NCBI RefSeq assembly: GCF_000298315.2
Contig: NZ_AEYE02000038.1
Location: 248,001 to 312,000, forward strand
DNA from: Rhizobium grahamii CCGE 502
GTDB taxonomy: Bacteria; Pseudomonadota; Alphaproteobacteria; Rhizobiales; Rhizobiaceae
Length of the DNA stretch: 64,000 nucleotides
Direction: 5' to 3'
Each line of letters begins with the position of its first letter. The stretch's first letter is position 1. The position numbers and the translations under genes are program-made. A model generated the notes under the pieces. The model had not been told where the DNA came from. It saw only the letters and a program-made list of their open reading frames with translations, and did no database searches. Shown here piece after piece: positions 9,093 through 20,100 of the stretch.

Positions 9093-9917
9093 ATGCACAG
9101 AACAGGATTAATAGCGGCCGTCGGCTTGGCAGGGTTCGCGCTAGCGAGTGGCACATTTGCGCAAAGCATGACATCGAACGAGGTAAAGGGCACCAGCATT
9201 TCAAGGAAGTGGCGCGGCACGGCAGGTCTCGTCACCACCGGTCCGGATGGTAAGGTCATCTTCCTCTTCGGCGAAACCCAACCCTCGGTCGTCTGCTCGC
9301 CGCTGCAGGTCTGCGATATCGAGTTGCAGGGTGGCGAGGTTGTCCGCGACGTCCTTGTCGGAGATACCGTGCGCTGGAAGGTCGAGCCGGCAACCTCGGG
9401 GGCGATCGGCGGACAGGCGATCCACTTGATCGTCAAACCGTCCGAAGCCGCCCTCGTGACCTCGATGGTTGTTACGACGTCGCGACGCACATACCATATC
9501 CAGCTCAAGTCGCACCCCAGCCAGTACATGGCCCGCATTGGTTTTGAGTACCCGGAGGATGAGTCGACCAAGCTCGCCGACATCAATGCGCAGCTTGAGA
9601 CCGGCGGCATTCCAGGTACCGCACCTGATAAGCTGAACTTCTCCTATTCGGTAAGCGGCAGCGCCCCTTGGAAACCAAAACGGGTCTATTCCGATGGAGC
9701 AAAGACCTACATTCAGTTTTCAAAGTCAATCGCTGGCCAGGACGCTCCAGTCCTCTTCGTTGTCTCCGGCGGCCAGAACCGCATCGTCAATTACCGTATG
9801 AAGAACGACATGATGATCGTCGATTACGCGGTGGACAAGGCGATCCTCGTTTCCGGCGTGGGATGGCGGCAACAAAAAATCACGATCAAGCGGGGAGGGC
9901 GACCATGGGCAAGCTAA
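9093..9917 (+). CDS. trbG: TrbG, VirB9-like transfer protein
   Basis: This 274-residue periplasmic protein has a clear signal peptide ending in FAQS. VirB9 proteins are part of the outer-membrane core ring. The ATG at 9093 behind AGGGCAGG puts the signal peptide at the N-terminus; a longer frame begins inside trbF but is not needed. The conserved [16 protein letters not shown] and [18 protein letters not shown] segments support the call. The 3' end overlaps trbH by 13 bp. Confidence 0.92.
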   Translation: MHRTGLIAAVGLAGFALASGTFAQSMTSNEVKGTSISRKWRGTAGLVTTGPDGKVIFLFGETQPSVVCSPLQVCDIELQGGEVVRDVLVGDTVRWKVEPATSGAIGGQAIHLIVKPSEAALVTSMVVTTSRRTYHIQLKSHPSQYMARIGFEYPEDESTKLADINAQLETGGIPGTAPDKLNFSYSVSGSAPWKPKRVYSDGAKTYIQFSKSIAGQDAPVLFVVSGGQNRIVNYRMKNDMMIVDYAVDKAILVSGVGWRQQKITIKRGGRPWAS

Positions 9918-10342
9918 TGTTGGCCCTGATCGCGGCCGCCTTTCTTGCCGGTTGCCAAACGGCCGATGACGCACTGAACACCGGCACGACGCAGACGACT
10001 GTCACAGGACCGGCCGTAAGCGCCGTTGCAGGCGACATGGCCGGACGGCTGGCCGAGCAAATCGGCTCTGCCGAGACGACAACGATCAAGATGAAGAACG
10101 ACCAGTCAGAGTTTGTGACCACCCTCGAGGCATCCCTCAAACGCTGGGGATACACTTTCGTGGCTGACAACAAGATCGGCAAGGACATGAAGCCCGTCGA
10201 GCTTGCCTATGCGATCGACACCATTGACGGCCAGGTCCTCGCGTGGGTGGCCACTCCTTCCATAGCGATCAGCCGCGCTTATAGGCTGAGGGCGGATGGC
10301 GCCACGCCAGAAAGCCCTCTGTCGGTCATGCAGCGCAACTAA
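9905..10342 (+). CDS. trbH: TrbH, transfer lipoprotein
   Basis: This 145-residue protein begins with a lipoprotein signal ending LAGC, so Cys17 should be lipidated. TrbH takes the VirB7-like place in trb operons. It starts inside the end of trbG behind GGGGAGGG, the usual coupling. The rest of the protein has little recognisable motif content; position and lipobox make the call. Confidence 0.88.
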   Translation: MGKLMLALIAAAFLAGCQTADDALNTGTTQTTVTGPAVSAVAGDMAGRLAEQIGSAETTTIKMKNDQSEFVTTLEASLKRWGYTFVADNKIGKDMKPVELAYAIDTIDGQVLAWVATPSIAISRAYRLRADGATPESPLSVMQRN

Positions 10343-10352
10343 GGAGGGGACC

Positions 10353-11675
10353 ATGGTGCAATCGCTCCAACTCGGCGCATCCAGCCAGGCCCACGATCAG
10401 AACGCCATGCGTCGCCTCAACCGTCTGCCAATCATCCTCACTATCGTCCTTGTCGTGCTGTTTTGCGGCATCGTCGTGATCGGCCTGTCATGGCGAGGAC
10501 TTTACTTCAGCCGCGGTAACGACATTGACCGCGCCTCCAACACGCCAGCGACCAATTTCGGCGACCAGCTCAAGCGTGGCGTTACCGACGGCATCATCGC
10601 CGAACCGGTTGAGCGCGACACGTTTCAGCCGACACCTATCATCGAGCAGAAAGTCGAGAAGGAAGAGCCTGTTGCCGAGCGGCGGCCGGTCGAGCCGGAG
10701 GACCGGCGTTCCCGTATGGAGTCAGACGAGGAATGGAAGGCGCGTCTGAAACGTGAGCAGGACGAACAATATGTTCGCGAAGCGCAGCGCCAACGAATGG
10801 CGCGGCTTCAGGCACGCGCGACGGCGCTGGATTCGCCGCTCAAGGTGGACATCTCAGACGCGGATAGAGCGTCGGTAAACAGCAAGGATATCGGTCGCCA
10901 GAACCCCGACAGAAGGACCAACAACGCCAGCGATCTTTATGCGACCGCGTTGAAAGCGGGCCTTATGGGGCAGAACGTCGATTCGAACGCCCAGAGCTCG
11001 AAGGAGGATTTTTTCAACCAGGACATCCAAGACCTCGGCTATCTGCCGACCCAGGTCGTGCCGCAGATGTCTTCGTATGAGCTCAAGCGCGGCTCGGTGA
11101 TCCCGGCCACGCTGATCACCGGCCTGAATTCCGACCTGCCGGGACGTATTACCGCGCAGATCAGTCAGAACGTCTATGACAGTGCCACCGGATACCGCCT
11201 TCTCGTGCCGCAGGGCACCAAGCTCTTTGGACGCTACGACTCGAAAATCTCGTTCGGTCAGGAGCGGGTTCTCGTCGTCTGGACTGATCTCATTTTCCCG
11301 AATGGCTCGACGCTGCAGATCGGCGGCATGGCCGGCACCGATGCCGAGGGCTACGGCGGGTTCGAAGACGAGGTCGATCGCCATCTCTGGAAAACATTCG
11401 GTTCAGCCGCCCTGATCGCGTTGATCGGGGCCGGGATCGACATGTCCGTGCCGCAAAGCTCAACGCCTGCAGCGCAGGAAAACGCTTCCGACGCGGCAAG
11501 ACGGAATTTCGGAGAAAGCTTCGGCCGGACAGCCCAGGAGACGATCTCTAAAAACCTGAACGTCCAACCGACGATCCGCATACGCCCTGGTTACAAATTC
11601 AATGTCCTTGTGGGTCAGGATATCATTTTCCCGTCAACCAACAGCGAGCGTTCAAAGCCTCGCAGATGGTTTTAA
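10353..11675 (+). CDS. trbI: TrbI, VirB10-like transfer protein
   Basis: This 440-residue protein links the inner and outer membrane parts of the channel. It has a short cytoplasmic start, one membrane segment at about residues 28-50, an acidic and Pro-rich linker (KEEPVAERRPVEPED), and the C-terminal VirB10 domain with RLLVPQGTKLFGRYDSK. An AAGGAGGGG precedes the ATG. It is the last trb gene; about 220 bp separate it from traR. Confidence 0.93.
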   Translation: MVQSLQLGASSQAHDQNAMRRLNRLPIILTIVLVVLFCGIVVIGLSWRGLYFSRGNDIDRASNTPATNFGDQLKRGVTDGIIAEPVERDTFQPTPIIEQKVEKEEPVAERRPVEPEDRRSRMESDEEWKARLKREQDEQYVREAQRQRMARLQARATALDSPLKVDISDADRASVNSKDIGRQNPDRRTNNASDLYATALKAGLMGQNVDSNAQSSKEDFFNQDIQDLGYLPTQVVPQMSSYELKRGSVIPATLITGLNSDLPGRITAQISQNVYDSATGYRLLVPQGTKLFGRYDSKISFGQERVLVVWTDLIFPNGSTLQIGGMAGTDAEGYGGFEDEVDRHLWKTFGSAALIALIGAGIDMSVPQSSTPAAQENASDAARRNFGESFGRTAQETISKNLNVQPTIRIRPGYKFNVLVGQDIIFPSTNSERSKPRRWF

Positions 11676-11703
11676 GATGCGTAGATGATCCGCCAAGCGG
11701 TAA

Positions 11704-12600
<897 letters not shown>

Positions 12601-12603
12601 TCG

Positions 12604-12930
12604 TCAGTCCTTTTCCCCTGACGGAACAACAGGGACATAGCCAAGGGCATCAAGGATCTCGGAAAGTTCTTCCTGCTGGCCTTGAGCCTGTTTCTGCCTC
12701 GCCAGATATTCATCCTGCAGGGTCTGAGCAACATCACTTGAGACTAGTGGATCGCCGCTAGCCCGAAGCCATTCCTCGTAGACAGCTTCGTCGGCGTCGA
12801 GCAGGCGCCGATGTTCCAGGATTGCTGAGACTGCCAAGGCCTCCAGCTCGTCCTTCTTGAGCGAACTGTAGCGCGAGCCTGCCTTGTTGCGCGCAGGTTC
12901 TCCGGATGCAGTACACTCCGTCATCCGCAT
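12604..12930 (-). CDS. traM: TraM, TraR antiactivator
   Basis: This 108-residue protein binds TraR in Ti plasmids and blocks DNA binding until the signal is high. The match is seen in the helical core LEALAVSAILEHRRLLDADE and the C-terminal ILDALGYVPVVP, which corresponds to the family's ILGFIP end. Convergent placement next to traR is standard. It is intact. Confidence 0.88.
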   Translation of the reverse strand: MRMTECTASGEPARNKAGSRYSSLKKDELEALAVSAILEHRRLLDADEAVYEEWLRASGDPLVSSDVAQTLQDEYLARQKQAQGQQEELSEILDALGYVPVVPSGEKD

Positions 12931-13120
12931 GTCCTCAACACATCGTCACCACTCAAAATACCACGCTATAACGTTTGCGCCGCCGCTGCACGGCCTGAAT
13001 CGTCGACAAGCATTTTCGACGACTCGGAAAGACAACAGGCTAGGACCAATAACACGCACCGCGCGGATTAGGAACTATACTTCCTGGAAGAACAGTTTCA
13101 ATTCAGGTTCCGCTCACGCC

Positions 13121-13357
13121 ATGGATCTCAACGAGGTCATGGCGACAAACTTGCGTCGAATACGTCATGGCAAAAAGCTGACGCAGGAAGAACTCGCCCA
13201 CCGCACTGGTCTGAGCATGCGCCATATTGGCTCCATCGAGCGCGGCAAAACGTCGGCCACTCTCACCGTCCTCGGCCAGATCTCAGAGGCTTTGGACGTC
13301 GACCCAAGGGAATTCTTGTCAGTAGCCGGTCCCACCTCACAGGTGCGTCGGACCTAG
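13121..13357 (+). CDS. Small XRE-family transcription regulator
   Basis: This 78-residue protein is almost entirely a Cro/C1-type helix-turn-helix (RRIRHGKKLTQEELAHRTGL, then a recognition helix with IGSIERGKTS). Such single-domain repressors often act as plasmid or toxin-antitoxin regulators. Its stop overlaps the end of the convergent, decayed toxin gene. The ATG at 13121 is chosen because the domain begins there; the longer upstream frame has no domain content. The target is unknown. Confidence 0.8.
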   Translation: MDLNEVMATNLRRIRHGKKLTQEELAHRTGLSMRHIGSIERGKTSATLTVLGQISEALDVDPREFLSVAGPTSQVRRT

Positions 13358-14264
13358 GCGTTGCGGATCCGTTCGGCGATCTTTTGTACTTTCTCAAACG
13401 CTGACGCATATTCAGGCTTTTCGCCATACACCATTTCACCGAGCGACCTGGCATAGCCTTCCGCGAACTTCCCGTCGCTGGCCATAACATCATACGCGCG
13501 GAGCGTTTCAGCCCTGGGATTGGCCTTTTACACTGCATATTCGCCGCCTCGGCTTTCGGCGTCAGCCTTCATCGTACTCAAGGCGATCGCGGCCGCTTCA
13601 TCCACATCATAGTGGCCACCCATTCGCGATAAATCGTAGACGTGCCGGACAAGCGTGTGGTCGAGGGGCTCAACCCCAGCGAAAGCTGAGCCGGCCCGAC
13701 GCCCGAGGGCAACGAACTTGTCTGCTGCGGTTTCCACCAGTCTCATACATGCGACGTCTTCGGCTTCCGCAGTCGCGCCCGTGGCTTCGGCAACAAGGAA
13801 GAGACCGAACGGTTTTCGGAGGCGGTGCAAATCGGAAATGCGGCCAACTCGATCTTGATCTCCGGGCGCAAGACGCCCTCTCCTTTTGCGATAGCTTCAT
13901 AAGGCAGATCGTAGCGGACGTACCGGTCATTTTGCTTGACGACATAATTGCCGTCTGCCACAAAACCCGCCGCTTGAAGCCGGTCGTTCACCTCGCCTCG
14001 CAGGCGCTTGAGCGCACTGCGAGAGTTTGCCTTTTCACCTATGATGCGCAGGTTGATGTCCTCCGACATCCGTTCTAGCAGGCGATATGCGCGGCCCAGC
14101 GCTGTTCCCCCACCAAATGCCAAAATAAGCCCATCGACCTGCACATCGTGTATGGCAGCCAAGGCCCGAACAACGAACCAGTCCTTTTCGACCAGGGCAG
14201 CCGAAGGAAGGCCAAAGTATTCCTGCACTTCAAGAAGAGTTTTCAGGTCCGGCTTATCGTTCAA
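13354..14264 (-). pseudogene. AbiEii-type nucleotidyltransferase toxin, broken
   Basis: Reading the minus strand from a TTG at 14264 gives an AbiEii/AbiGii-like protein: the nucleotidyltransferase signature FGGGTALGRAYRL followed by SEDINLR. Two lesions are visible. Near 13830 the frame shifts into the one holding VETAADKFVALGRRAG. At 13529-13531 a TAA stops that frame, yet homologous coding (KANPRAETLRAYDV and onward) continues to a stop at 13354. The family motif is normally SEDIDL; here the second Asp is Asn, which should harm catalysis even without the other lesions. Sequencing error could explain one lesion but hardly all. Confidence 0.75.
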
Positions 14265-14664
14265 CCCGGAGTGCGGCCATCGGATAGCCGCCGGTTGAAG
14301 CGTGCCTTGACCTTGACAGTCGAGTTCGCCAGGACTTGCGTCGACCGCCTTCATTATAGGCTCTTGTGCTGTCGCTTTGCTCCCAGGGTATACCCAGCTT
14401 GTCAAGCGCTTGAAGTGCCGCGCTATGAAAGCCGTTGGAGCTGGCAACCATGAGCCGGCCCGATAAGCGCGATCTCGTGGCACGCGCATAGACACCATAA
14501 CCCAGCCGCAATAGTGCGCCATCGTGAACCAAAGACCTGAGCGCGCGCAGGACCTGGTCCTCACCGCTGAGGTCAGCAAAATCCCGTGGAAGAAAAACAT
14601 CGGTCTTCTTCGTTCTCGTGACGCGATTCTGGACTTTCTGCTTCAATGTCTTCGGCTGGTACAT
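14261..14664 (-). pseudogene. AbiEi-type antitoxin, frameshifted
   Basis: From ATG 14664 the minus strand encodes a winged-helix AbiEi/DUF6088-like antitoxin (KTDVFLPRDFADLSGEDQVL, RLGYGVYARATRSRLSG). After AYNEG, near 14345, the frame is lost; the expected C-terminus (NSTVKVKARFNRRLSDGR) continues in another frame to a stop at 14261. It overlaps the toxin start, the normal two-gene layout. Antitoxin and toxin are both broken, so the pair is probably dead. Confidence 0.7.
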
Positions 14665-14767
14665 GATCAACGTCTTCTGCAAACACCCGACACGTAGCAA
14701 GGCTAAGTAGGCTACCTGCCCCGCTTGGCGCTTCAAGTAGCCTTTCGATGTTCGAGTTTTGCGCCCA

Positions 14768-15382
14768 TCACTTTCCGCCGATCCTTGACAGGTCAATCCG
14801 CATTCCAGCTTTCCCGACTTCTTGCGGCTCCCGCGGCTCCGCATCGGTCTGCGCAGGAGTTTCCTCATCCGCAGGCTCAGCTTCCCCGCCGTCCCTCGGC
14901 TCAGCCTGATTTGTGATCGGGCCGCCCGGATCTTCCGCCTGAAACACACCGACGCCTTCGAACTCGCCGGTTTTCCAAGCATAGACCGCGTCCTCGAATA
15001 TCTGCGGGAAGGCGTCGGCGCTCTTAGGGTTGCCATACCATTTCGCGACGATCCTCATGATCTTGGCGAACATCACCGTTCCCATGCGCAGGTTCTGGCA
15101 AGCATCGACCAAATCCGGTTTGAGATCGGCCGGGTCCTTGACGCCCACACCGGCCGGAAACTGCGTGAGACCGACACGAACGACAGCCTTGCCGGCATAT
15201 TGGCGCACGATGTCCATCGCCTCGTCAGGGGATCTGGCCTTCGGCACGAGGATCAACCGCCCGCCCGAGCGGACGGTTACGGCGAGTGGATCGGCAGACC
15301 CCGCCGCCGAGACGAAGGGCTCGACGATTGCGGGTTTGAGCGAAGGGTCGGCGCAGTCTTTGATCAGGGCGGCGTCGAGCAT
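14768..15382 (-). CDS. traH: TraH, conjugal transfer protein
   Basis: This 204-residue protein matches TraH of Ti-type plasmids in the stretches LKPAIVEPFVSAAGS, LAVTVRSGGRLILVPK and LKPDLVDACQNLRMGT. The last 60 residues are acidic and rich in Pro and Glu, ending RIDLSRIGGK. Its biochemical role is not established. It is the last gene of the traAFBH operon, 15 bp after traB. Confidence 0.9.
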   Translation of the reverse strand: MLDAALIKDCADPSLKPAIVEPFVSAAGSADPLAVTVRSGGRLILVPKARSPDEAMDIVRQYAGKAVVRVGLTQFPAGVGVKDPADLKPDLVDACQNLRMGTVMFAKIMRIVAKWYGNPKSADAFPQIFEDAVYAWKTGEFEGVGVFQAEDPGGPITNQAEPRDGGEAEPADEETPAQTDAEPREPQEVGKAGMRIDLSRIGGK

Positions 15383-15397
15383 GGGCCCTCCTCGGCA

Positions 15398-16561
15398 TCA
15401 CGTGTTGAAAGAAAAAACCAGCGGCTTGGAAAACAGCTTTGCCCAGGCGGCGGTGCTGGCGCGCTGAATCGCGACGATAGACGTTCCCTTAGTCCACCAG
15501 CCGTTGCCGACCGCAACGATTACATCCGGATCACCGAGCATCGATTGCAAGGCAGGCCAGACGAGCAGTTGCTCGTAGCAGATCAGCACCATCACCCGGC
15601 CGGATCCAACCGCCACGACCGGGTTCGCAAAGACGTGCGCTTTCGCGCCGGCTTTACCGCCGAAGAGCGGTTCCCAAGGCTGCCACATCGAGCCGGGAAC
15701 GGGCATCCGTTCCCGATAGAGGATCCGACCGCCACCCGCAGATATCGCGACAACCACGTTATCGTATCCGGCCGCGCCGACGACTGCCGCACCCGCCAGG
15801 ACGGTCACGTCATGACCGGATAGCGCGCGTATCCAAAGCCGCTCGACCGTCGGCGTAAAGAAGCCCAAGGCACTCTCGGGAAGGACGACAGTTCGAGAAC
15901 CGCCCGACGCTCGTTCGGTGACCGTTGCAATCAGATCACGGTGGCGGGCCATGCTGGTGTCCCGCCCGAGCGAGGCACTCAATTCGAGATCGACGCCCCG
16001 CCAGGCTTCCGGTAGCTTCGGATCGGTCCAGAATGCGGCGGACCAGAGCCAGAAGCCAGTTAGGCCTATGGCGACAGCTGGCCAGAGGCGGGAAACGAGG
16101 CCCGCCAGGCCGGCTGTCGTGACGGCCAGTCCCCACCATCCCCATCCCGGAAACAAGACGCCTGCGGCCGTGAGGGGATGCGCCCAGCCGGTGATGCCGA
16201 AAGGGGGAACTGCCATCAGGACGGCCACCAGAACATAGCGGCCCGGACGAGGGCCAGCCTCATTGGTCCACAGGAGCGCATGCACGGCTACAAAGCTTGC
16301 GGAGGCAGCCAGCCACAGCAGCAGGCCCGGCCAGATATCTGCGGCATAGAAGGTGGCCGCGCCTTGCGGCAGACCGCGCGACACCGACAGGAAATATGCG
16401 GCGGAAACGAGCGTTGCTGCGAACCTAGATGTCGACAGCGCCCAGAGGACGGGAAAGCCGAGCGCCAGCGGCAACAACAGAACTTTGCCGCTCCATGCCA
16501 CCGTTCCGACGCCGACCGAGGCGATGATAAGCTGCGTTGGCCAAACCCAATCATGGCGCAT
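15398..16561 (-). CDS. traB: TraB, nitrilase-fold membrane protein
   Basis: This 387-residue protein has several membrane segments in the first 190 residues and a carbon-nitrogen hydrolase domain behind them. The domain shows VVLPESALG (catalytic Glu) and VLICYEQL (catalytic Cys). This organisation resembles apolipoprotein N-acyltransferase, but TraB belongs to the conjugation operon and raises transfer efficiency in Ti plasmids. It overlaps traF by 11 bp. It is intact. Confidence 0.9.
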   Translation of the reverse strand: MRHDWVWPTQLIIASVGVGTVAWSGKVLLLPLALGFPVLWALSTSRFAATLVSAAYFLSVSRGLPQGAATFYAADIWPGLLLWLAASASFVAVHALLWTNEAGPRPGRYVLVAVLMAVPPFGITGWAHPLTAAGVLFPGWGWWGLAVTTAGLAGLVSRLWPAVAIGLTGFWLWSAAFWTDPKLPEAWRGVDLELSASLGRDTSMARHRDLIATVTERASGGSRTVVLPESALGFFTPTVERLWIRALSGHDVTVLAGAAVVGAAGYDNVVVAISAGGGRILYRERMPVPGSMWQPWEPLFGGKAGAKAHVFANPVVAVGSGRVMVLICYEQLLVWPALQSMLGDPDVIVAVGNGWWTKGTSIVAIQRASTAAWAKLFSKPLVFSFNT

Positions 16562-17117
16562 AGGTTAGCACCTCACGCGCCAGACCGAGAATGCCTGATG
16601 CCGGCACAGGCCCGAAGTAGCGGGAGTCGAACGAGCCGGCGAAGGACGAATGCAGGAAGACCTCATCGTGCGGCACCATGCCGTCCGAAAAACGCGTCAG
16701 CGGCCGACCTTCCCCGTCCTTTTCGGCGACAGCGGAAGCATGAACCAGGCGCCCATCGACCCTCACCTCGGCAGCGATCTCGACCCGTTGGCCGGCGACC
16801 GCGACCACCGACTTGATGAGCGGCGCGAGAAGACCGGGGCAAAGGCCGGAGTGGAGATAACCGCGCGCCCTTGCGTCCTGCACGGCGGCTGTGTCCGGCG
16901 GGCAGATGAATACCAGGTCGCCCACAACAGGCGAACGGTCGAGCGGGACAATCTGCCAGAGCCCGAGCGGCTCGCTCGGAGTCAGGTTGATGCGATAGCC
17001 GCCGAAAAAGGCGGTCAGCCCTACCACTGAGATGGCGGCAGCAGAAACCGATAGAGTGATGGCAGCTTGTCTTCGCTGCGCGGACATTCGCATGCTTGTT
17101 CGAACAGGAAGCGTCAT
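16551..17117 (-). CDS. traF: TraF, signal-peptidase-like pilin maturation protease
   Basis: This 188-residue protein of the S26 peptidase family has one N-terminal membrane segment. The Ser of LTPSEPLGLW and the Lys of IKSVVAVAGQ fit the Ser/Lys dyad, and FDSRYFGPVP is the conserved C-terminal box. TraF matures, and in the RP4 case cyclises, the TrbC pilin. It sits between traA and traB and overlaps both. Confidence 0.9.
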   Translation of the reverse strand: MTLPVRTSMRMSAQRRQAAITLSVSAAAISVVGLTAFFGGYRINLTPSEPLGLWQIVPLDRSPVVGDLVFICPPDTAAVQDARARGYLHSGLCPGLLAPLIKSVVAVAGQRVEIAAEVRVDGRLVHASAVAEKDGEGRPLTRFSDGMVPHDEVFLHSSFAGSFDSRYFGPVPASGILGLAREVLTYAP

Positions 17118-20100
17118 TTGAGCCAGAGCCCCTGGCTTTTCGTTTGCCGCAACGTCTCGGCCTGCTTCAACGCCTCGGTCGTGCGTTCATGCGCGGAAAG
17201 TTGCTGAACCGTGCGCATCGTGCTCCAGGCCGATTGCACCTCCGCCTTCTGCCCGGCAGACATGCTTGAGGTCACCGACTGGAAGATCCGACCGGTCGTG
17301 TCCTTGGCGGCGAGCGGCAGGAAGGTGCGTTCCCCGAAACGGGCCGATACGGCTCTCGCGAAGCCTTCGAGTTCGGATTTCACCATTTTGTCGGCGAGCG
17401 CGTATTCGACGCCTGCGGGAAGGTCGTTTCGATTGATGGCGTCACGGACACGTTCGAGCGTCTGCTTTGCCGTCGGCGACAGCGCCGGAATATCGAGAGA
17501 GACCTTCAGGCGGACGGCGCGCTCCTCGGCTTCATATTTGTGTTCCGCCTCCGTGCGCTGACGCAGATAACGTTCCAGGTTTCGCGCAAGCGCCGGCGCA
17601 TTGGTGACGGCTTTCTTGCGGGCCTGCTTGTCGGCGTGGACGGCTAGGAGCCCGGTCTTGCCCTTCAGCGCACCAAAGGTCTCCGGCTTAGAACCGATCC
17701 TTGCAATCGTGACTTTTGCCGCCGCTTCGTTCTTTAGCATCGCATCGACATTAACAGCTTTGAACGCGCCTTCCGGCTGAGCGTAGACAAGATGGAAGCG
17801 CGCTGAGACTTCCTCCCATTGCTTCTTCAAGCTGGGGTCGGCGGCAAGCCGGTCTTCGACGGCCTGTTCCAGCGATTTTGGGAACGTGGTGATGCCCGAT
17901 ACCATGGGTTTTGCCTCCTTGATGCTGTGCGATTGAGTGGTGTTGGCCGCGCGAGCGGACGGACCAAGCCTGCCGGCGATCGTCGCCAGACGTGCGCCGA
18001 GTTCGCCGAGCTTCGAGTTTTGCCGGACGGTCCATTCAAGCCGGTCGCGAACGACCGTGCGCGCGACGTTAACGAGGTGAAGGCCACGGGCCTCGGCAAA
18101 GCGAAGGGCTTGGGCGTAGAAGCGGCCGCTGGCATACTCGAGCGTCGTTTCCTTGGCTTGTCTGCGCGACAGGATAGGAACCAGTCCGCCTGCCTTGGCG
18201 AAGGATCGACGGCCGTAATAGAGGGCGAGGTCCTCGCGATGACGGGTCATGGCAACGTAGGCGAGGTGGCGGTCCAGCGATAGCGACGCCAGCACCTTCA
18301 CACTCTCGACAGTGGCCCCTTGGCTCTTATGGATCGTAGTGGCATAGCCGTGATCGACATTGGCGTAGAAGCGTTGCTCGACCGTGACCGGGCGGCGGTG
18401 TTGGCCTTCTCCGACTTCCGCGACGATACGCCCGGGCGCGGCTTCAAGGACCCTGGCTAGCATGCCGTTCTTGACGCCCAGCGAACCCTCGTTCTTCAGG
18501 AACACGATCTGGTCGCCGGCTGCGAATTTTCGGTGACCGTCTTCGGTTAGGAAAGCAAAACCGTCGGCGACGAGGCCGCGTTCGACGAGCTTTGCGCGAG
18601 CCATGTCGTTGAGCATTCGGACGTCACGGCGCAAGTGCGCAAGAATGAGACTCGACTTTTGCGGATCGTAGTCGCGGTTCCAATCGGCAATCAGCGCCTG
18701 CACGACATCGGCCTTGAGATCGGCTCCGCTGACGTAGCCCTGGGCGCGATAGGCTTCGACAGCTCTTCCGATATTGCCGCGGGCCAGATCAAGCGACGCG
18801 TCGCGCATCCACTGCTCACGCTGGCGATAGATGGTTTCGAGTTCGACATAGCCGATGCGGTCGGCAATGGCGCGGAAGGCCGCACCCGCTTCGATCGGCT
18901 GAAGCTGTTCCGGATCTCCGACAAGGACGAGTTTGGCGCCGGACTTGGTCGCTGCTTCGACGAACAGCGCCATCTGTCGGGACGACACCATGCCCGCTTC
19001 GTCGAGGACAAATACGGTCTTGTCGTCCAAACGATTGCGGCCTTGCTTCCAGCGCAGTTCCCATGTCGAAAGCGTACGGGAAACAATACCGGCTTCCTTC
19101 TCGAGGCCCTCGGCGGCCTTGCCGGCAAGCGCGCCGCCGACGACGCGATAACCGGCCGCTTCCCAGGCTTCACGCGCCGCCTTCATCATAGTCGTCTTGC
19201 CGGCGCCTGCACGTCCGATCACCGCAGCGATGCGCTCGCCGCCGGTAGCATGTGCGATCGCCGTTTTCTGCTCGTCCGAAAGGCGCAGGTGATGGGCGAA
19301 GACCGCGTCCCGCACCGCGTCCGCCACGCTGTGAGAGGAGCGTTGATCCAACCAAATCGACCGGCTGGCCATTTGGGCTTCCAGCCGGACGAGGTCGCGC
19401 GTCGTGTATTTCGCCGGCACACGTAGGCCGCTTGAAAATTCGATCCGCTCGCGTTCAAGCCGGAGCGTCTCGGGGCTCTGCAGGATCCTTGCCATCAGAT
19501 TTTGGAAGAGGTCGGCGTCGTCAATGTAGCGGTGGAGGATCTTGGCAACGTCACGTTCGTCGAAGACGCTTTTCTCCCGGGTGATCAGGTCGAGCACCAG
19601 TTCGGGACGGCGCTGAATGCGGCGGGCGTTTTCCGCCCGGCGCCCCTCCTGCAGCTCCAGCCGCTCCAGCGAAGGGTCCCGCTCGGCCTCCGCCGACTTC
19701 CTTTCGATCGCCTTGGCGCCGACGCCGAGGTGAATGGTCGGGGTGAGTTCGATCCCCTGCTTCTCGAAGGAACGGCCGTCGACCCGGATCTCGAGCCCGG
19801 CACGCGCCAGGTGTCGGTTCTGACAGGCAAACCAGCCGTCCCGAAACACGTTGAAATCATCGAGGTTACCGGCCCAGAGCTCGTAGACGATCTTGCCGGC
19901 ATCGTTGCGCACCGGCCTGCCGTCAGGGCTGGTCACTGCGACCTTCTTGGCGCCGAACCCGTCTTCGGTCAGCGGCCGAAGCGTCGTCATCAGGTGCACA
20001 TGCGGATTGCCTGGCGCATCGTGATAGACCCAGTCCGCCACCATCCCCTTCGATGTGATGTGCAGCTCGACGAAATCCCTCACGAGTTCGATATTCTGCG

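Noticed and set aside
14822-15823. Plus-strand open frame of 333 codons opposite traH and traB
   Set aside because: Composition is rich in Arg and Asp without any domain; traH and traB on the other strand are clear.
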